The position numbers and the translations under genes were made by a program. The notes under the pieces were generated by a model. That model searched no databases and had not been told where the DNA came from. It saw only the letters and a list, made by a program, of their open reading frames with translations. Of a DNA stretch of 26,182 nucleotides, positions 7,091 through 15,046 are shown piece after piece. How positions within the stretch are numbered: position 1 is the stretch's first letter; each line of letters opens with the position of its first letter. Origin of the DNA: DATLFI01 sp035524895 (lineage in GTDB: Bacteria; Acidobacteriota; Thermoanaerobaculia; Multivoradales; Multivoraceae); the NCBI GenBank assembly GCA_035524895.1, contig DATLFI010000025.1, forward strand, positions 1 to 26,182. The letters run 5' to 3'.

Positions 7091-8434
7091 TCAGTTCGGC
7101 AGCGCTTCGACCAGCGCGCGGCGCGTGCGCTCGACGCCTTCGCGCGCGGCGCGCTCGTCGAGCACGAGAGGCGGCCGGAAGCGGATCGAGCGCTCGCCCG
7201 ACGACAGGCCCAGGAGGCCGTGGCGGCGCATCGCGGCGAGCACGGCCTTGCGCGCCTCGGCGGAGGGCAGCTCGATCGCCAGGAAGAGCCCCAGGCCGCG
7301 GACATTGCCGAGGCGGTGGGGCATCTCGCCTTCGAGGGCGCGCAGCTCGCCGAGCAGTACCTGACCGACCCGCGCCGCGTTCTCGACCAAGCCGTCGCGC
7401 TCCATGGTCTCGACGATGATGCGGCAGCGCACCATGTCGACCAGGCTGCCGCCCCAAGTGGAATTGATCCGGCCGGAGACCTGGAACACCGACTCGACCT
7501 CGTCGAGGCGCCGCGAGGCGGCGATGCCGCACACCTGGGTCTTCTTGCCGAAGGCCACGATGTCGGGCTCGATGCCGAAGTGCTCGAAGCACCACCACTT
7601 GCCGGTGGTGCCGAAGCCGGTCTGCACCTCGTCGAAGATCAGGAGCACGTCTTCCTGGTCGGCGATCTCACGCAGGCGGCGCAGGAACTCGGGGCGGAAG
7701 TGGTTGTCGCCGCCCTCGGCCTGGATCGGCTCGAGGAGGATCGCCGCCACGTCGTGGCGGTGCTCGACGAGGGCCTGTTGGATCTGCTCGATCGCCTGCT
7801 CCTCGACGCGCTCGACGTCCGCGATGACCTCCGCGGTGACCGGGAAACGCAGCTTCGGGTTGATCACGCGGGGCCAGTCGAACTTCGGAAAGTAGAGGAT
7901 CTTGTTCAGATCGGTGTTGGTGACCGACAGCGTGTAGCCGCTGCGGCCGTGGAAAGCCTCGCGGAAGTGGACGATGCGCGAGCCGAGCTCGCCGCGCCCG
8001 GCGGCCAGGTTCTTGCGCACCTTCCAGTCGAACGCGGCCTTCATGGCGTTCTCGACCGCCATCGCGCCGCCCTCGATGAAGAACAGGTGCTGCCGCAGGG
8101 AAGGCGGCAAGGTGCGCGCGAAAGTCGAGACGAACTCGGCCATCTCGACGGTGTAGAGGTCCGAGTTCGCGGGCTTGTTGATGGCGGTGCGCAGGAGCTG
8201 CTCGCGCGCCTCGGGATCGTCGAAGCAGGGATGGTTGAGCCCGAGCGCGACGGTGGAGAAGTTCCCGAAGAAGTCGAGCAGGTCGCGACCCGAACGGGCG
8301 TCGTGGATGTGCGCGCCGCGGCTGCGCTCGAGGTCGAGGACCATCTCGTACCCATCGGCCAGCATGTGACGGCGCAGGGTCTCGTGGACCTGCTGCGCGT
8401 CGAGTCTAGGGGTGCTGGCCTGGGTGGTGGTCAT
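7091..8434 (-). CDS. lat: L-lysine 6-aminotransferase
   Basis: This encodes 447 residues from ATG 8434, preceded by TTGGAG at about 9 nt. It is a class-III PLP aminotransferase whose motifs are those of lysine epsilon-aminotransferase: FIEGGAMAVENAMKAAFDWK (119-138), FREAFHGRSGYTLSVTNT (157-174), AILLEPIQAEGGDNHF (231-246), the cofactor Asp in LIFDEVQTGFGTTGKWW (Asp268), the Schiff-base lysine in AFGKKTQVCG (Lys297/298) and INSTWGG. The enzyme moves the epsilon-amino group of lysine to 2-oxoglutarate, giving alpha-aminoadipate semialdehyde, which cyclises to piperideine-6-carboxylate. The ALDH7 gene at 3273-4826 would carry out the next step. Length matches the family (about 450). It is divergent from rsmA, and a plausible promoter lies at 8575-8604. 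No Lrp/AsnC-type regulator is nearby. Confidence 0.93.
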   Translation of the reverse strand: MTTTQASTPRLDAQQVHETLRRHMLADGYEMVLDLERSRGAHIHDARSGRDLLDFFGNFSTVALGLNHPCFDDPEAREQLLRTAINKPANSDLYTVEMAEFVSTFARTLPPSLRQHLFFIEGGAMAVENAMKAAFDWKVRKNLAAGRGELGSRIVHFREAFHGRSGYTLSVTNTDLNKILYFPKFDWPRVINPKLRFPVTAEVIADVERVEEQAIEQIQQALVEHRHDVAAILLEPIQAEGGDNHFRPEFLRRLREIADQEDVLLIFDEVQTGFGTTGKWWCFEHFGIEPDIVAFGKKTQVCGIAASRRLDEVESVFQVSGRINSTWGGSLVDMVRCRIIVETMERDGLVENAARVGQVLLGELRALEGEMPHRLGNVRGLGLFLAIELPSAEARKAVLAAMRRHGLLGLSSGERSIRFRPPLVLDERAAREGVERTRRALVEALPN

Positions 8435-8574
8435 CGTCGTCGTCTCCAACTGGGAGGGGTCGCAGCGTCGCGTCGCGGCAAGCCGCCGGCCCGCCGGGCT
8501 CGGCGTCGGACGGCGGTGCGACGTTGAGGGGAGGCGGAGGGGCCGAGGAGGGTGCAGGGGGACCCGAGCGCCGG

Positions 8575-8604
8575 AGGGTACCAGCGCCGTCGAAAGCCGG
8601 TCAA
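8575..8604 (-). promoter_or_regulatory. Candidate sigma-70-type promoter for lat
   Basis: On the minus strand TTGACC (8604-8599) is followed after 18 bases by TACCCT (8580-8575), with TGG directly before the -10, making an extended -10. Transcription would start near 8568 and give a leader of about 134 nt before ATG 8434. The -35 matches consensus in five of six positions; the -10 core is weaker. Confidence 0.45.
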
Positions 8605-8645
8605 TCGAAGGGCGGGTCGCGTGGAGCGCGTAGGCTGTTCTCCCG

Positions 8646-9488
8646 ATGACCACCCCGTCGCGTCCGCCGCGTCGCAAGGCGCTCGGTCAGCACCACCTGC
8701 GCGACGAGAGCTTGTGCCGGCCGGCGGTGGATTTCCTCTCTCGGTCGGCACAGGACCAGCGGGACGCGCCTGTGGTCGAGATCGGCCCAGGCGGCGGCGT
8801 GCTCACGGCGGCGCTGCTGCGTTCAGGACGCCGAGTGATCGCTCTCGAGCTCGACCGGGGGTGGGCGCTCCACCTTCGCCGCGAGGCCCTCGCCCGAGAC
8901 TGGACGACCGAGTCGCAGCGGGGTCGCCGGCTCACCCTCGCGGTGGCGGATGCTCTCGCCGTCGACTGGTCGCGCCTGCCGCGGGGAGCCGCGGTGGCCG
9001 GAAACCTCCCGTACCAGATCAGCACCGTTCTGATCGAGCAGCTTCTCGACGGGCTCGCAGACGGCGCGGCCGCCGCGTTTCTCGTCCAGCGGGAGGTCGC
9101 CGAGCGGATGGTCGCGCCCCCTGGCACCGCCGCATTCGGGTCGTTCTCGGTCTTGGTGCAGGCGCGTTGCCGGGTCGAGCTCCTGGCGCGGGTGCGGCCC
9201 GGCAGCTTCGTGCCGCCGCCCAAGGTCGAGAGCGCCTTCGTCGGTATGCGCTTCGGGCCACCGCCGTTGCCGCGCGAGGAATGGTCCGGGTTCAAGGCCA
9301 CGGTGCGCGCCGCGTTCGGTTCCCGCCGCAAGATCCTGCGCAACAGCCTCGCGGTCGCCTGGGGCAGGGAGGCGGCGGAGAGGACCCTCGACGAGGCCGG
9401 TCTAGCCTGGCAGGCGCGCGCCGAGGCGCTCGACCAGGCGGCGTTCTTGCGGCTGTGGCGGGCTCGAGCGTCCTCGGCGGACGAGTGA
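8646..9488 (+). CDS. rsmA: 16S rRNA (adenine(1518)-N6/adenine(1519)-N6)-dimethyltransferase
   Basis: This encodes 280 residues from ATG 8646. KsgA/RsmA dimethylates two adjacent adenines in the 3'-terminal helix-45 loop of 16S rRNA late in 30S assembly. Visible motifs: KALGQHHLRD (11-20, the entry motif, normally GQNFL), SAM-binding EIGPGGGVLT (45-54), acidic residue in ALELD (66-70), DAL at 102-104, catalytic GNLPYQIST (119-127), and VPPPKVESAFV in the C-terminal half. Length is close to the usual 260-290. The HH in place of NF in the first motif is a mild oddity. It is divergent from lat and upstream of ftsK, with a strong inverted repeat right after its stop. No good ribosome site is seen before the ATG. 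Confidence 0.93.
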   Translation: MTTPSRPPRRKALGQHHLRDESLCRPAVDFLSRSAQDQRDAPVVEIGPGGGVLTAALLRSGRRVIALELDRGWALHLRREALARDWTTESQRGRRLTLAVADALAVDWSRLPRGAAVAGNLPYQISTVLIEQLLDGLADGAAAAFLVQREVAERMVAPPGTAAFGSFSVLVQARCRVELLARVRPGSFVPPPKVESAFVGMRFGPPPLPREEWSGFKATVRAAFGSRRKILRNSLAVAWGREAAERTLDEAGLAWQARAEALDQAAFLRLWRARASSADE

Positions 9489-9500
9489 GAGCGATGCGAG

Positions 9501-9560
9501 GCTCACCGGTCCACGCAACGTTGCAGCGTACTCCCCGCAGGGAACAGTGGACCGGCGAGC
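9501..9560 (+). repeat. 14-bp inverted repeat with two inner hairpins after rsmA
   Basis: Arms GCTCACCGGTCCAC (9501-9514) and GTGGACCGGCGAGC (9547-9560) are complementary in 13 of 14 positions. The 32-base loop itself holds a perfect palindrome GCAACGTTGC (9515-9524) and a TCCC-CGCA-GGGA hairpin (9532-9543), so as RNA the element would fold into a three-way cloverleaf. It begins 12 bases after the rsmA stop. There is no T-run, so it may be a Rho-aided terminator, an RNA-processing site or a protein-binding site. Confidence 0.6.
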
Positions 9561-9600
9561 GGGGCGTGCAGAAACCCGGGCGCCGGCAGCCTTCCAGGTC

Positions 9601-9650
9601 GCCACGAATGTTGCTAAACTCCCCATCTTCAGCTATTTAGGCTGTAAGGC
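9601..9650 (+). promoter_or_regulatory. AT-rich promoter-like patch upstream of ftsK
   Basis: This is the most AT-rich patch in the neighbourhood. It carries TGC-TAAACT (9612-9620), an extended -10 matching the TGnTAnnCT form seen elsewhere in the window. An alternative reading is TTGCTA (9611-9616), 17 bases, then TATTTA (9634-9639). Either would start transcription within 60 bases of the ftsK start at 9681. Which is used cannot be told from sequence. Confidence 0.4.
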
Positions 9651-9668
9651 TGCGTCCGCCCCCCCAGC

Positions 9669-9675
9669 AGGGAGA
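9669..9675 (+). promoter_or_regulatory. Ribosome binding site fixing the TTG start of ftsK
   Basis: AGGGAGA at 9669-9675 lies about 6 nt before TTG 9681. No in-frame ATG occurs before residue 89, inside the second membrane segment, so this site supports the TTG start. Confidence 0.65.
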
Positions 9676-9680
9676 TCGTC

Positions 9681-12191
9681 TTGACCGTCGCCCGTACCGA
9701 GGCCCGCCCTCGCCACTCGCCGAAACCCAGGCGGGTGCCGCGTCTGCCCGACCGCAAGGGCCAGGAGGTGGTCGGCGTCGTGCTGCTGGCGGGTGGCCTG
9801 CTCCTGCTCGCGAGCTTCCTCAGCTACTACCCGCGGGACCCCAGCGCCTTCCACGTCGCGCCCGACGGCAGGGTGCGGAACCTCATCGGTCCGGTCGGCG
9901 CGGAGCTGGCGGCGGCCGCTTTCGCCCTGTTCGGACTGGCGTCGATGGTGCTGCCGGCTGTGCTGCTCGGTGCCGCGGTGCGGCGACTGTGGCCCAAGGG
10001 TAGCCAGCCGGTGGTCGGCCGCGCGTTCGGCCTTGGCCTGGTGGTCTTGGTCTCGCCGCTGCTGTGCCAGCTCGTGCTTCGCAGCGTCAGCTTCCGTGGC
10101 GAGACCATCGACGCCGGCGGCGCCGTTGGCTTCCACCTGTTGCGGCTGTTGGAAGGACGGCTCGGCTTCCTGGGCGCGCTCCTCGTGGTGCTCGGGTTGC
10201 TCGGAGCGGGTCTGGCGCTCGTCGTCCAGACCAGTCTGGAGCAGTCTCTGACGGTGCAGGCGCACCGGCTCTCGGCGCTCGGCCAGGGGCTCCGCCTGCG
10301 CTGGGAGCGCCGGCGTGAGCGGCGCCACCGGGATCGGTCCCGACAGCAGGTGATCACCAAGTATCTGGAGCGTGCGAAGCAGCGCAAGGAGCAGGAGCCG
10401 GGGGTGGCCGGGAGGGCGGCACGCATCGAGCCGCACGCGGGCGCTGCACTCGATCTAGCGGACCTGCCGCTGCGGGTGACCGAACGAGTGGGAGACGCCG
10501 GCTTTGCGATCCGGCGCGTGAGCACGGAGGAGCGCCTCGCGGCGGAGCCGGCGGCGGTCGCGGTCTCCGAGCCGGCAGAGCGGGGCGGCTCTTCGGCCCT
10601 GTCGACGACACCCCAGCGCCGCGCGCGTGCCGCCGTTGGGATCGCGTCTGTTGCCGAGGCGCCGGATCAGCGCGACCTCGGGTTCCCAAAGGACGGGAAC
10701 CGGCACGTGCTGCCTCCGATCAACCTGCTCCAGCTCGAAGAGGGTCGCCAGCACATCGTCGAGGACGAGCTGGTGCGGCTGGGTGAGCGCATTCGCACGC
10801 GGTGCGCCGAGTTCGGCGTCGAGGGCACGGTCGAGGCGATCACCCCGGGCCCCGTGATCACGGTGTTCGAGTTTCAGCCGGCACCCGGCATCAAGGTCAG
10901 TCAGATCGTCAACCTGCAGGACGACCTCGCGCTGGCGCTCAAGGCCGAGGCGATCCGCATCGACCGCATCCCTGGCCGTTCGACGTTGGGCATCGAGGTG
11001 CCCAACGACAAGCGCTCGGTGATCCGGCTCGGCCCCTTGCTGCTCGACGACACCTTCCGCAAGTCGTCTTCGCCGCTCACGCTGGCGCTCGGGCGCACGC
11101 TCCACGGCCGGCCCTACACCTTCGACCTGGCTGCGATGCCGCACCTGCTGGTGGCGGGCGCCACCGGCGCAGGCAAGAGCGTCGGGCTGCAGTCGATGAT
11201 CACCTCGATCCTGTTCAAGGCGAACCGCGACGAGGTGAAGTTCATCTTCATCGACCCCAAGCGCATCGAGCTGGGCGTCTACGCCAACATCCCGCATCTC
11301 AAGGCGGAGGTCGTGGTCGAGCCCAAGAAGGCAGCCAACGCCCTGCGCTGGGCGGTGGCCGAGATGGAGCGCCGCTACCGGCTGCTGGCCGAGGTGCACG
11401 TGCGCTCGATCGACTACTACAACCGCGCGATCCAGGACCCCGAGGTGCAGAAGCGCCTGTCGCTGCAGGCCGACGACGAGATGCCGCTGCTCGCGCGCGA
11501 GGACCTGCAGCCGCTGCCGTACTACGTGGTGATCATCGACGAGCTGGCCGACCTGATGATGGTGTCTTCCTCGGAGGTCGAGCAGTCCATCGCGCGGCTC
11601 GCGCAGATGGCGCGCGCCGTCGGTATCCATCTCATCGTCGCCACGCAGCGTCCGTCGGTCGACGTCCTCACCGGCACCATCAAGGCCAATTTCCCTTGTC
11701 GCCTCGCGTTCGCCACCGCGACCCGGCACGACTCGCGCACCATCCTCGACGGCATCGGTGCCGAAAAGCTGCTGGGCAAGGGCGACATGCTTTTCATGCC
11801 CCCCGGCAGCTCGCGGCCGATCCGGCTCCACGGCGCTTATGTCAGCGAGCAGGAGACGGCGGCTCTGGTACGCTGGCTCAAGAAACAGGGGCCGCCCGAG
11901 CTCGATCCAGCGGTGGTCGAGGCGCCGGTCGACGAGCGCGGCGGCAGCGACGGCCTGGGCGAGGCCGACGAGCTGTTCGACGAGGCGGCGCGCCTGGTGG
12001 TCGCCGAGAAGATGGGCTCCGCCAGCTTCCTGCAGCGCCGCATGCGCGTCGGCTTCTCGCGCGCAGCACGGCTCATCGACATGCTCGAGCAGGAAGGGAT
12101 CCTGGGACCTCCCCAGGGCAGCAAGCCCCGCGAGGTCCTGGTCAAGGCCGACTACTTCGAAGAGATCGACCGAGCCGGAGATACCGTCTGA
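9681..12191 (+). CDS. ftsK: FtsK/SpoIIIE-family DNA translocase
   Basis: This encodes 836 residues from TTG 9681. FtsK anchors at the division septum and pumps DNA to clear and resolve chromosome dimers. The N-terminal domain has four hydrophobic segments (about 29-50, 68-100, 113-133, 160-183). A basic, variable linker (190-340) is shorter than in E. coli. Then come the alpha domain (LPPINLLQ onward), and the RecA-like motor with Walker A GATGAGKS (493-500, Lys499) and Walker B VVIIDELADLMM (Asp620, Glu621), plus LIVATQRPSVDVLTGTIKANFPCRLAF. The C-terminus (about 755-830) is the gamma winged helix (LVVAEKMGSASFLQRRMRVGFSRAARLIDMLEQEGILGP), which reads oriented KOPS-like sequences and contacts XerD. 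All domains are intact. It lies between rsmA and fmt on the same strand, with its own promoter-like patch. Confidence 0.95.
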   Translation: MTVARTEARPRHSPKPRRVPRLPDRKGQEVVGVVLLAGGLLLLASFLSYYPRDPSAFHVAPDGRVRNLIGPVGAELAAAAFALFGLASMVLPAVLLGAAVRRLWPKGSQPVVGRAFGLGLVVLVSPLLCQLVLRSVSFRGETIDAGGAVGFHLLRLLEGRLGFLGALLVVLGLLGAGLALVVQTSLEQSLTVQAHRLSALGQGLRLRWERRRERRHRDRSRQQVITKYLERAKQRKEQEPGVAGRAARIEPHAGAALDLADLPLRVTERVGDAGFAIRRVSTEERLAAEPAAVAVSEPAERGGSSALSTTPQRRARAAVGIASVAEAPDQRDLGFPKDGNRHVLPPINLLQLEEGRQHIVEDELVRLGERIRTRCAEFGVEGTVEAITPGPVITVFEFQPAPGIKVSQIVNLQDDLALALKAEAIRIDRIPGRSTLGIEVPNDKRSVIRLGPLLLDDTFRKSSSPLTLALGRTLHGRPYTFDLAAMPHLLVAGATGAGKSVGLQSMITSILFKANRDEVKFIFIDPKRIELGVYANIPHLKAEVVVEPKKAANALRWAVAEMERRYRLLAEVHVRSIDYYNRAIQDPEVQKRLSLQADDEMPLLAREDLQPLPYYVVIIDELADLMMVSSSEVEQSIARLAQMARAVGIHLIVATQRPSVDVLTGTIKANFPCRLAFATATRHDSRTILDGIGAEKLLGKGDMLFMPPGSSRPIRLHGAYVSEQETAALVRWLKKQGPPELDPAVVEAPVDERGGSDGLGEADELFDEAARLVVAEKMGSASFLQRRMRVGFSRAARLIDMLEQEGILGPPQGSKPREVLVKADYFEEIDRAGDTV

Positions 12192-12293
12192 CGGTGACGG
12201 CAGCGCGGCCAGCGGCTGCCAGCAGAGGGTCGGCGCATCGGGGGCTCAGCGCCGCGACACCAGGGCCTCACCCGGAACGGCTACGCTCTCGCG

Positions 12294-13304
12294 GTGAACG
12301 GTCCGATCGAGCGCATCGTCTTCTTCGGCACGCCCGAGTTCGCTGTACCCACTCTCGACGCGCTGGCCGCGGCCGGTCGCGCGCCGCTGCTCGTGGTCTC
12401 GCAGCCGGCACGACCCAGCGGTCGTGGCAAGCGCACCGAGCAGCCGCCGGTGGCGAGATGGGCGGAGCAACACCGCGTGTCGCTCGAGCAGCCGGCCCGC
12501 GTGCGCGACCCCGACTTTCTTGCCAGGCTGCGGGACCTCGCGCCGGACCTCGCGGTGGTGGTCGCTTTCGGGCAGATCTTTCGCCCCGAGCTACTGCAGC
12601 TGCCCCGTCTCGGTTGCGTCAACCTGCACGGCTCGCTGCTGCCGCGGCACCGAGGCGCCGCGCCGGTGCAGGCCGCGCTGCTCGCGGGCGACGCGATCAC
12701 CGGTGTCACCACCATGCTGATGGACGAGGGTCTCGACACCGGGCCGATCCTGCTGCAGCGTGAAGCGCCGATCGAGCCGAACGAGAACGCGGGAGACCTC
12801 CAAGCGCGGCTGGCCGTGATCGGTGCCGAGCTCGTGGTCGAGACGGTCGAGCGACTCGCGGCGGGGACCCTCGTGCCGCTGGCGCAACGTGGTGAGCTCG
12901 CCACCCTCGCGCCGCGGCTGCGCAAGGAGGACGGTCGCATCGCATGGAGCTCTCCGGCGCCTCGTCTGGCCGCCCTGGTGCGCGCGATGACGCCGTGGCC
13001 GGGCGCGTTCACCGAGCTGCGCGGCGAGCCGTTGCGCGTGGTCGAGGCGCGGCCGTTGCGCGCGGCCGAGGCGCCTGCGGGCGCCGCCGCTCCCGGCTCG
13101 GTGCTCGGGCGCAGCGGGGAAGGCTTCGCGGTGCGCAGCGGCGACGGTGGAGCGCTGCTCTTGCTCCGGGTGCAACGGCCAGGCCGCCGCGCTGTCAGCG
13201 CGCTCGACTTCTGGAACGGCGAGCGAATCGCGCCCGGGGATGTCTGCGACGGAGGCCGCGTCGCGCGCGACACCGACGGCGCGAGGGTAGGCGGAAGAGG
13301 ATGA
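12294..13304 (+). CDS. fmt: Methionyl-tRNA formyltransferase
   Basis: This encodes 336 residues from GTG 12294. Fmt formylates initiator Met-tRNA using 10-formyl-tetrahydrofolate. The N-terminal formyltransferase domain has the expected IVFFGTPEFAVPTL start (8-21), SQPARPSGRGK loop (36-46), the catalytic triad Asn110 and His112 in CVNLHGSLLPRHRGAAP and Asp148 in MDEGLDTGPIL. The C-terminal OB-like tRNA-binding domain follows (about 210-320) with RIAWSSPAPRLAALVRAMTPWPGA. No clear ribosome site precedes the GTG; the conserved N-terminus still begins within a few residues of it. Its stop overlaps the rsmB start as ATGA, so fmt and rsmB should be co-transcribed and translationally coupled. def, often adjacent, is not in the window. 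Confidence 0.94.
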   Translation: MNGPIERIVFFGTPEFAVPTLDALAAAGRAPLLVVSQPARPSGRGKRTEQPPVARWAEQHRVSLEQPARVRDPDFLARLRDLAPDLAVVVAFGQIFRPELLQLPRLGCVNLHGSLLPRHRGAAPVQAALLAGDAITGVTTMLMDEGLDTGPILLQREAPIEPNENAGDLQARLAVIGAELVVETVERLAAGTLVPLAQRGELATLAPRLRKEDGRIAWSSPAPRLAALVRAMTPWPGAFTELRGEPLRVVEARPLRAAEAPAGAAAPGSVLGRSGEGFAVRSGDGGALLLLRVQRPGRRAVSALDFWNGERIAPGDVCDGGRVARDTDGARVGGRG

Positions 13305-14707
13305 GCAGGCCCAGGGCGCCCCGACCTTTCGCCGAGGCGCGGCGGCGCATCGTGCGCCGCGCCCTGCACGGCGACGTGCGCGAGGCCGCGGCGTGGGTCA
13401 TCGATCGCACGCTCGCGGCGCGCGCCCCGGCCGGCACGTTCTTGGAGAGCGCCAAGGAAAGCTGCGACGAGCGCGACCAAGGGCTGCTGCACGAGCTGGT
13501 TCGTGGCACCCTCGCCTGGCTGCGCCGTCTCGACTATGTCGTCGCCTCCGCCTCGCACCGCAGCTTCGATCGGATCGAGCCGGGTCTCCATGCCCCCCTG
13601 CGGCTGGGCGTCTACCAACTCCTGTTCCTGGACCGGGTGCCGGCGCACGCGGTGGTCGACGAGGCGGTCGAGCAGGCGCATCGCGCCACCCACCGTGGCG
13701 GCGCGAGCTTCGTCAACGCGGTGCTGCGGCAGGTGGCCCGCACCCCCCGGCTCGAAGCGTGGCCGGTCCAGATCGCCGACCCGGTGGAGCGGCTGGCGAT
13801 CGAAACCAGCCATCCCACCTTCCTGGTGCGCCGGTGGCTGGACCGCTTCGGGCCGGAGAGCACCCGGGCGATCCTCGAAGCGAACAACCGTCCGAGGCCG
13901 TTGCACCTGCTCGCGTTCCGCGACCGCGGCGGTCGGGAGGCCGCGGGCGAGGAGCTGATCGACGAGCAGGTCGAGGTCGTCGCCTCGGCGCTGGCGCCGC
14001 TGGGTCTGCTGGTGCGCGCGGGCCGTCCACGCGACACGCGCGCTTTTTCGCGAGGCGACTTCTACGTGCAGGACGAGGCCAGCCAGGCGGCCGCACTGGT
14101 GCCGCCGCCCGGACCGGGGGAGCGCGTGCTCGACCTGGCCGCGGCGCCCGGAGGCAAGAGCTTCTCGATCCTCGCCTGGGAGCCGACGGCGCGTTGCGTG
14201 GCGTGCGACCGATCTTTGTCGCGCCTGCTGCTGCTGCGCGACAACGCGCGGCGCCTCGGCCGGCGCTTGCCGGCGCTGGTCATGGACGGCGGGAAGAGCG
14301 CCTGTGCTCCGGTCTTCGATCGCGTGGTCGCCGACCTGCCGTGCTCCGGCACCGGAACGCTGCGGCGACATCCCGAGCTCAAGTGGCGGCTCCGGCCGTC
14401 CGAGATCGGTCGGCTTGCCGGGGATGGCCTGCGGATGCTGCTCGGCGGCGCCGAGTCCCTGCGGCCCGGCGGGCTGATCGCGGCCATCACCTGCTCGATC
14501 GAGCAGGAGGAGAACGAGGACGTCTTCGCGCGGCTGTTGGAGCTGCGCCCCGAGCTGCGACCGTACCCGCTCGAAGACCGCGTTCCATTGCCTTGGGGGC
14601 GGCCGGTGCACGGCGCGCGTTGGCAGTTGTTGCCGGCGGACGAACACGACGGATTCACCGTGCACGTCGCGGAGCGAGTCGATGGACCGAGGCGCCTCCG
14701 AACGTAG
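13301..14707 (+). CDS. rsmB: 16S rRNA (cytosine(967)-C5)-methyltransferase
   Basis: This encodes 468 residues from ATG 13301, which overlaps the fmt stop and is preceded by GGAAGAGG. RsmB (Sun/Fmu) methylates C967 of 16S rRNA. A NusB-like RNA-binding domain occupies about 20-150 (RDQGLLHELVRGTLAWLRRLDYV, LRLGVYQLLFLDRVPAHAVVDEAVEQA). The catalytic domain has FYVQDEASQAA (254-264), SAM-binding DLAAAPGGKS (278-287), the release cysteine in DLPCSGTGTLRRHPELKWR (Cys348) and the nucleophile in AAITCSIEQEENE (Cys398). The usual length is about 430-450. A strong promoter begins 18 bases after its stop. Confidence 0.93.
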   Translation: MSRPRAPRPFAEARRRIVRRALHGDVREAAAWVIDRTLAARAPAGTFLESAKESCDERDQGLLHELVRGTLAWLRRLDYVVASASHRSFDRIEPGLHAPLRLGVYQLLFLDRVPAHAVVDEAVEQAHRATHRGGASFVNAVLRQVARTPRLEAWPVQIADPVERLAIETSHPTFLVRRWLDRFGPESTRAILEANNRPRPLHLLAFRDRGGREAAGEELIDEQVEVVASALAPLGLLVRAGRPRDTRAFSRGDFYVQDEASQAAALVPPPGPGERVLDLAAAPGGKSFSILAWEPTARCVACDRSLSRLLLLRDNARRLGRRLPALVMDGGKSACAPVFDRVVADLPCSGTGTLRRHPELKWRLRPSEIGRLAGDGLRMLLGGAESLRPGGLIAAITCSIEQEENEDVFARLLELRPELRPYPLEDRVPLPWGRPVHGARWQLLPADEHDGFTVHVAERVDGPRRLRT

Positions 14708-14725
14708 AACCACCGGCATCGGCCA

Positions 14726-14754
14726 TTGACACTCGAAAATCCATCCCGTATGGT
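14726..14754 (+). promoter_or_regulatory. Near-consensus sigma-70 promoter upstream of the hup leader
   Basis: TTGACA (14726-14731, perfect -35), a 17-base spacer (14732-14748) and TATGGT (14749-14754). It is the best promoter in the window and lies in an AT-richer patch just after the rsmB stop. Transcription should start near 14761, leaving a leader of about 286 nt before hup ATG 15047. Confidence 0.75.
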
Positions 14755-14760
14755 GCCCAC

Positions 14761-15034
14761 GCCGCATAGGAAAGCCCCGTAGATCCTGGGTCTCGCGCCA
14801 GTCACACGACTGCGCCGAGACGACAGGACAGGGCGGAAGGGCTCGATGCGAGCGCAACCTCACGGGTCGGATCACACGCTACGTCGGCTTTGCTCGGTGC
14901 GCCACTCGCGTCGCCACGGAAACGGCCCGCGGCGATCGTCGCAGCCCGTCCGAGCGAGACGCGAGTAAGAGACGGAGTGCGAGCGAGCCGACCTGCAACG
15001 TCGGAACTGTCATACTGTCGAAGAGACAGCACAA
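14761..15034 (+). ncRNA. Candidate structured leader RNA (or small RNA) upstream of hup
   Basis: This gene-free stretch is full of nested complementary segments. Arm A (14774-14834): GCCC/GGGC, TCCTG (14784-14788)/CAGGA (14824-14828), then a 13-bp stem with two single-base bulges (14790-14803 with 14808-14821) closed by ACAC. Arm B: GCTCG-ATG-CGAGC (14841-14853). Arm C (14883-14992), a rod of about 32 pairs: GTCGGCT/AGCCGAC, GCTCG/CGAGC (14892-14896/14980-14984), a perfect 9-bp ACTCGCGTC/GACGCGAGT (14904-14912/14958-14966), CGGA..CGG/CCGTCCG, and GCGA-TCG-TCGC. After it come hairpins that could compete with arm C and sit just upstream of the ribosome site. No open frame here looks like protein. 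It could be a regulatory 5' leader of hup, or a separate small RNA from the same promoter; I do not recognise a known class. Confidence 0.5.
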
Positions 15035-15039
15035 AGGAG
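15035..15039 (+). promoter_or_regulatory. Strong ribosome binding site of hup
   Basis: AGGAG at 15035-15039, 7 nt before ATG 15047, is an ideal site. A CTGTC-GAAGA-GACAG hairpin (15015-15029) ends only 5 nt upstream. Confidence 0.75.
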
Positions 15040-15046
15040 TTAGCGC

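Noticed and set aside
9501..9560. tRNA gene
   Set aside because: A 14-bp closing stem, no T-loop GTTCRA sequence and no anticodon arm of proper size.
14829..14853. GGCGGAAGG resembling the SRP RNA apical loop
   Set aside because: The flanking conserved SRP bases and the pairing stem are absent; the surrounding pairs form other arms.
14761..15034. Leader region as 6S RNA, RNase P RNA or tmRNA
   Set aside because: Two separate arms rather than one rod with a central bubble, and none of the conserved RNase P or tmRNA cores. Kept as an unclassified structured RNA.
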